From Planctomycetaceae bacterium (GTDB taxonomy: Bacteria > Planctomycetota > Planctomycetia > Planctomycetales > Planctomycetaceae), in the NCBI GenBank assembly GCA_020850695.1, contig JADZEF010000015.1, positions 1 through 32,795 on the forward strand: a stretch of 32,795 bases of DNA. The letters are read 5' to 3'. Position numbers and translations under genes: made by a program. Positions 29,854 to 32,795 of this stretch are shown here, piece by piece (the first letter of the stretch is position 1; each line of letters begins with the position of its first letter). The notes beneath the pieces are model-generated. The model saw only the letters and a program-made list of their open reading frames with translations. It did no database searches and had not been told where the DNA came from.

Positions 29854-30921
29854 GTGGATCTCGAATCCCTGACTCATACCAGCGGTGAATGGCTGAGGGG
29901 GACGGGTCCCGACTCGGACATCGTCATCTCCAGCCGCATCCGCCTCGCCCGCAACCTCGCCGAGTTTCCGTTCCCCAACCGGGCCGACGACTCGGTCCGC
30001 TCGGACGTCGAATCGCTGCTCCGCGGAAAGTTCGACGGCCTGCACCTCGCCAAGCCGCTCGATTACGTCAACGTCGGCTCGCTCGCCCAGCTCGATCGCC
30101 AGTTTCTCGTCGAGCGGCAGCTCATCAGCCGCGAACACGCCGACAGCCACGGCTCACGCGGCGTCGGCATCAGCCGCGAAGAGAACGTCAGCCTCATGAT
30201 CAACGAGGAGGACCATCTCCGCATCCAGGTGCTGCGGAGCGGGTTCGCCCTCGATGAATGCTGGCGCGAGATCGACCGCATCGACGACGCGATCGAGTCG
30301 CAGGTGACCTACGCCTTCAGCGAGCAGCTCGGCTACCTGACCGCCTGCCCCACCAATGCCGGGACGGGCATCCGTGTCAGCGTGATGGTCCACCTGCCGG
30401 CTCTCGTCATCACGAAGGAGATCCAGAAGGTCTTCCAGGCGCTCCAGAAGATCAGCCTTGCCGTCCGCGGCCTGTACGGCGAGGGGAGCCAGGCGATGGG
30501 GGACTTCTACCAGATCTCCAACCAGGTGACGCTGGGACAGTCCGAGCAGCAGATCATCACGCGGCTGCAGGAAGTCGTGCCGAACATCATCGGTTACGAG
30601 CGCCGTGTGCGGAACACGCTGGTGAAGAACAACCGGGCCAGCCTGCACGACCAGATTTCGCGGGCGTATGGCATCCTCAAGAACGCGATGACGATCACGT
30701 CGCAGGAGACGATGCAGCTTCTGTCGAGCGTGCGGATGGGGATCAATCTCGGCCTGATCGACGACCTCGAGATTCCGACGGTGAACGAACTGTTCATCCA
30801 CACGCAGCCGGCCCACCTGCAGAAGATTCGGCACGAGCACCTCGAGTCGGCTCAGCGGAACACCGCTCGCGCGTCGTATCTGCGGCAGCGGCTCACGCAC
30901 CGCGAGAACGAGCGGAACTAA
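29854..30921 (+). CDS. mcsB: Protein-arginine kinase McsB
   Basis: 355 aa from a GTG (GGAG 6 nt upstream). It belongs to the phosphagen (guanidino) kinase fold and phosphorylates arginines on proteins; in Bacillus the mark sends substrates to ClpCP. Visible features are the ATP-binding 'SSRIRLARN' (26-34), 'NEED' (117-120), the active-site loop 'CPTNAGTGIRVSVMVHLP' with Cys165, 'YGEGSQAMGDFYQISNQ' (208-224), and 'RVRNTLVKNNRASLHDQISR'. Near the C-terminus 'RNTARA' (335-340) corresponds to the RDxxRA phosphoarginine-docking motif of Bacillus McsB, with Asn for Asp. McsA is encoded just upstream. No ctsR or clpC is in the window. Confidence 0.95.
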   Translation: MDLESLTHTSGEWLRGTGPDSDIVISSRIRLARNLAEFPFPNRADDSVRSDVESLLRGKFDGLHLAKPLDYVNVGSLAQLDRQFLVERQLISREHADSHGSRGVGISREENVSLMINEEDHLRIQVLRSGFALDECWREIDRIDDAIESQVTYAFSEQLGYLTACPTNAGTGIRVSVMVHLPALVITKEIQKVFQALQKISLAVRGLYGEGSQAMGDFYQISNQVTLGQSEQQIITRLQEVVPNIIGYERRVRNTLVKNNRASLHDQISRAYGILKNAMTITSQETMQLLSSVRMGINLGLIDDLEIPTVNELFIHTQPAHLQKIRHEHLESAQRNTARASYLRQRLTHRENERN

Positions 30922-30927
30922 GCGTGG

Positions 30928-30976
30928 CACGACATTCCCTGTCGTGAATTCGCGCGGAACGGTTCGAAAACCGTTC
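30928..30976. repeat. Tandem hairpins after mcsB
   Basis: The first hairpin is CACGACA-TTCCC-TGTCGTG (30928-30946). The second is GAACGGTT-CGAA-AACCGTTC (30957-30976). They start 7 bp after the mcsB stop codon. Neither is followed by a T run, so termination is possible but not shown. The first resembles the REP-like hairpins elsewhere in the window. Confidence 0.55.
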
Positions 30977-31053
30977 GATTACCGTTGGGTTCGTGAGCGT
31001 TCCATTGCGAAATCGATGAGCTTGAGGAGATCCTTCGGCTCGCCTCGCCGCTT

Positions 31054-31072
31054 CACGAGACGGAGTCTCGTG
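31054..31072. repeat. GGA-triloop hairpin upstream of the decarboxylase gene
   Basis: The stem is CACGAGAC/GTCTCGTG with a GGA loop, followed by GCACTCTC. On the minus strand the foot reads GTGC where two related hairpins have GTAG-C. The stem length (8 bp) and loop match those at 27244-27262 and 32610-32628, although the stem sequences differ. Confidence 0.6.
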
Positions 31073-31187
31073 GCACTCTCTTGAACGCCGCGGCGAATCC
31101 CCGGATAACATCGATTGAGATTCTGTTGCTCCCGCGTCGCGCTCCCCTGCCCTTTCGAGGAGGCGCGACCTCCCGCCGAGGCCCCGC

Positions 31188-32444
31188 ATGTCGACCCCGT
31201 CCAAGCCGTTGCCCTTCACCGCCGCTCAGATCCGCGAGATCGCCAAGACTTATCCGACGCCGTTCCACATCTACGATGAGCGGGGCATCCGCGAGAACGC
31301 CCGCCGCCTGAACCGCGCCTTCTCCTGGGCGCCGGGCTTCCAGGAATTCTTCGCCGTCAAAGCGACTCCGAATCCGCACCTTCTGAAGATCTGCAAAGAG
31401 GAAGGTTTCGGCGGCGACTGTTCGAGCCTGGCCGAACTGGTGATGTGCGAGCGGGTCGGCATCACCGGCGAGAAGATCATGTTCACGTCGAACAATACGA
31501 CGGCGACGGAGTACGCCAAGGCGAAGGAGCTGGGGGCGATCCTCAACCTCGACGACATCTCGCACATCTCTTTTATCTACGAGAACGTTGGCCTGCCGGG
31601 CCTCGTCTGCTTCCGGTACAACCCCGGACCGCTCCGCGAAGGGAACGTCATCATCGGGAAGCCCGAGGAAGCCAAGTACGGTTTCACTCGCGAGCAACTG
31701 TTCGAGGGATACCGCCTGCTGAAGAAGAAGGGCGTCAAGCGGTTCGGCCTGCACACGATGGTCGCCTCGAACGAGCGGAATGCCGAGTTCTTCGTCGAGA
31801 CGGCCCGCATGCTGTTTGACCTGGCCCGCGAACTGGCCGAGAAGGCGGATGTGCGGCTCGAATTCGTGAACCTTGGCGGCGGCATCGGCATTCCGTATCG
31901 CCCCGAGCAGGAGCCGGTGAACCTCGAGCGGATTGGCGAAGGTGTGCGGGAGGTCTACGACGAGTTGATCCGCCCGGCCGGCCTCGACCCGCTGAAGATC
32001 TTCATGGAGAACGGACGCATGGTGACGGGGCCGTATGGGTTTCTCATCACAACCGCGCTGCATCACAAGAGCATCTACAAGGAATATGTCGGCGTCGACG
32101 CCTGCATGTCGAACCTGATGCGGCCCGGAATGTACGGGGCCTATCATCACATCACGGTCCTGGGCAAGGAAAACGCCCCGCACACCAGGACGTACGATGT
32201 CGTCGGCTCGCTCTGCGAGAACAACGACAAGTTCGCCATCGACCGGCCGCTCCCGCAGATCGACCGCGGCGACCTGGTGGTTATCCATGACACCGGGGCC
32301 CACGGCTGGGCGATGGGCTTCCAGTACAACGGCAAGCTGCGTTCGGCCGAGCTGTTGTTGCGTGAAGATGGAACGGTGAAGTTGATCCGGCGGGCCGAGA
32401 CGCTGGACGATTACTTCGCCACGCTGGACTTCACGAGCGTGTGA
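31188..32444 (+). CDS. lysA: Diaminopimelate decarboxylase-like PLP enzyme (group IV decarboxylase)
   Basis: 418 aa, ATG with GAGG 6 nt upstream. The fold-III PLP barrel is clear: 'TPFHIYDERGIRENARRLN', the PLP lysine Lys58 in 'FFAVKATPNPHLLKI', 'GGDCSSLAELVMCERVGI', the Gly-rich phosphate loop 'NLGGGIGIPYRPEQE' (near 228-242) and 'ENGRMVTGPYGFLIT'. The catalytic Cys343 sits in 'GSLCENNDKFAIDRPLP', and the C-terminal barrel has 'DTGAHGWAMGFQYNGKLRSAELL'. Compared with standard LysA, several motifs differ: 'HTMVASNERN' replaces the usual HIGS, and CENND replaces CES.D. The enzyme most likely makes lysine from meso-diaminopimelate, but a relative with another amino-acid substrate is possible. 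No other lysine gene is adjacent. Confidence 0.85.
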   Translation: MSTPSKPLPFTAAQIREIAKTYPTPFHIYDERGIRENARRLNRAFSWAPGFQEFFAVKATPNPHLLKICKEEGFGGDCSSLAELVMCERVGITGEKIMFTSNNTTATEYAKAKELGAILNLDDISHISFIYENVGLPGLVCFRYNPGPLREGNVIIGKPEEAKYGFTREQLFEGYRLLKKKGVKRFGLHTMVASNERNAEFFVETARMLFDLARELAEKADVRLEFVNLGGGIGIPYRPEQEPVNLERIGEGVREVYDELIRPAGLDPLKIFMENGRMVTGPYGFLITTALHHKSIYKEYVGVDACMSNLMRPGMYGAYHHITVLGKENAPHTRTYDVVGSLCENNDKFAIDRPLPQIDRGDLVVIHDTGAHGWAMGFQYNGKLRSAELLLREDGTVKLIRRAETLDDYFATLDFTSV

Positions 32445-32456
32445 AGTTGGCTGTTG

Positions 32457-32636
32457 AAAGTAGCCCTCATGCTCCGCATGAGGTTAAGCCGTCGAAGAGA
32501 CGATTCTGCGACTCTCAGCGACGTCGCGAATCGAAATGTGATCGAGTCGAGAGTCTTGAAACACGGGAGTCGGTTCCGGCACTGGGTATCCAATTCCGCA
32601 AAGGCTTAACCTCATGCGGAGCATGAGGGCTACTTT
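32457..32636. repeat. 180-bp element with perfect 34-bp inverted ends (MITE/REP-pair-like)
   Basis: 32457-32490 and 32603-32636 are exact complements over 34 bp. Each arm itself holds an 8-bp hairpin, CCTCATGC/GCATGAGG with a 3-nt loop (TCC on the left arm, GGA on the right), preceded on the outer side by GTAG. The 112-bp centre has no open frame of note. The element lies between the decarboxylase stop (32444) and the next gene's start (32648). Confidence 0.85.
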
Positions 32637-32647
32637 GGGGCACTCCC

Positions 32648-32795
32648 ATGACATCACCTCGGGAACTCGAACAACGGCTGTTGGCGGCGGTGTCGTTCTA
32701 CGCCTCGTTTGACGAAGAGGTGAGGGCCGACTTCGGGGCCGGCAAGCCGACGCCCGATACGCGGTTTGGCCCGCCTCCGGAACCCGAGAAGCACG
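32648..32795 (+). CDS. Start of an unknown gene, truncated by the window edge
   Basis: Only the first 49 codons are present. The frame begins with ATG and stays open to the end of the window: 'TSPRELEQRLLAAVSFYASF' then 'DEEVRADFGAGKPTPDTRFG'. There is no signal peptide. The motif 'SFYASFDEEVRADFGAG' resembles the opening of LamG/concanavalin-like domain proteins in planctomycetes, but that is only an impression from a short stretch. No strong ribosome-binding site is visible. The perfect-ended 180-bp element stops 11 bp before the start, so it may supply or disturb the promoter. Confidence 0.6.
   Translation, partial: MTSPRELEQRLLAAVSFYASFDEEVRADFGAGKPTPDTRFGPPPEPEKH

Noticed and set aside
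12446..32636. Possible CRISPR array made of the palindromic repeats
   Set aside because: The repeats are isolated, differ in sequence and spacing, and are not regularly interspersed; no cas gene is present.

Overview
The window looks like a chromosome segment of a Gram-negative planctomycete (Planctomycetota), G+C-rich and densely coding. The main evidence is the co-occurrence of lineage-typical families: a DUF1587/1595/1592/1588/1585 cytochrome-like protein with a DUF1552 Tat-exported partner, a DUF1559 protein, a PQQ-dependent sugar dehydrogenase fused to a c-type cytochrome domain, and an McsA/McsB pair. No rRNA, tRNA, CRISPR array, prophage or replication origin was seen.

Layout. 1-4018 (+): the end of a squalene-cyclase-like alpha/alpha toroid protein, overlapping by ATGA a large exported protein with small beta-barrel repeats and a C-terminal thioredoxin domain. 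4140-4751 (-): APS kinase cysC with a clear intrinsic terminator. 5189-5629 (+): a small unknown gene. 9595-5641 (-): the most notable locus. It holds a 64-aa Pup-like protein ending in Gly-Gly-Gln, a PafA/Dop-family carboxylate-amine ligase with a TPR-like extension, and a ClpB-NBD1-like AAA protein with an altered Walker B. The first two genes are one nucleotide apart. 9825-11489 (+): an exported isochorismatase-ThuA fusion. 11534-14656 (+): an ArsR repressor behind a palindromic operator, then SRPBCC, DUF1579, BNR-propeller and MoaD/ThiS-like genes. 14938-20309 (+): the DUF1592-type and DUF1552 genes, separated by a REP-associated transposase (RAYT) element and a small ORF. 23442-20343 (-): the PQQ/cytochrome protein and a DUF1559-like protein. 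23920-27080 (+): a GT2/GT39 membrane sugar-transfer pair. 28791-27301 (-): trpE. 29103-30921 (+): mcsA and mcsB. 31188-32444 (+): a diaminopimelate-decarboxylase-like enzyme. 32648-end (+): a truncated unknown gene.

How the genes fit together. Two protein-tagging routes lie in this window: arginine phosphorylation (McsA/McsB) and a predicted Pup-like conjugation system. A third ubiquitin-fold protein (MoaD/ThiS-like) lies beside a BNR propeller. No proteasome subunit, Mpa/ARC ATPase, separate Dop or Clp protease subunit is visible here, so those partners, if present, must be elsewhere. Intergenic DNA is rich in palindromic elements: REP units around the RAYT, hairpins with TCC/GGA triloops, a 180-bp element with perfect 34-bp inverted ends, and a two-copy element of about 110 bp.

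Starts were chosen from visible ribosome-binding sites and family N-termini. Family names come from motif recognition by eye, not from database searches.
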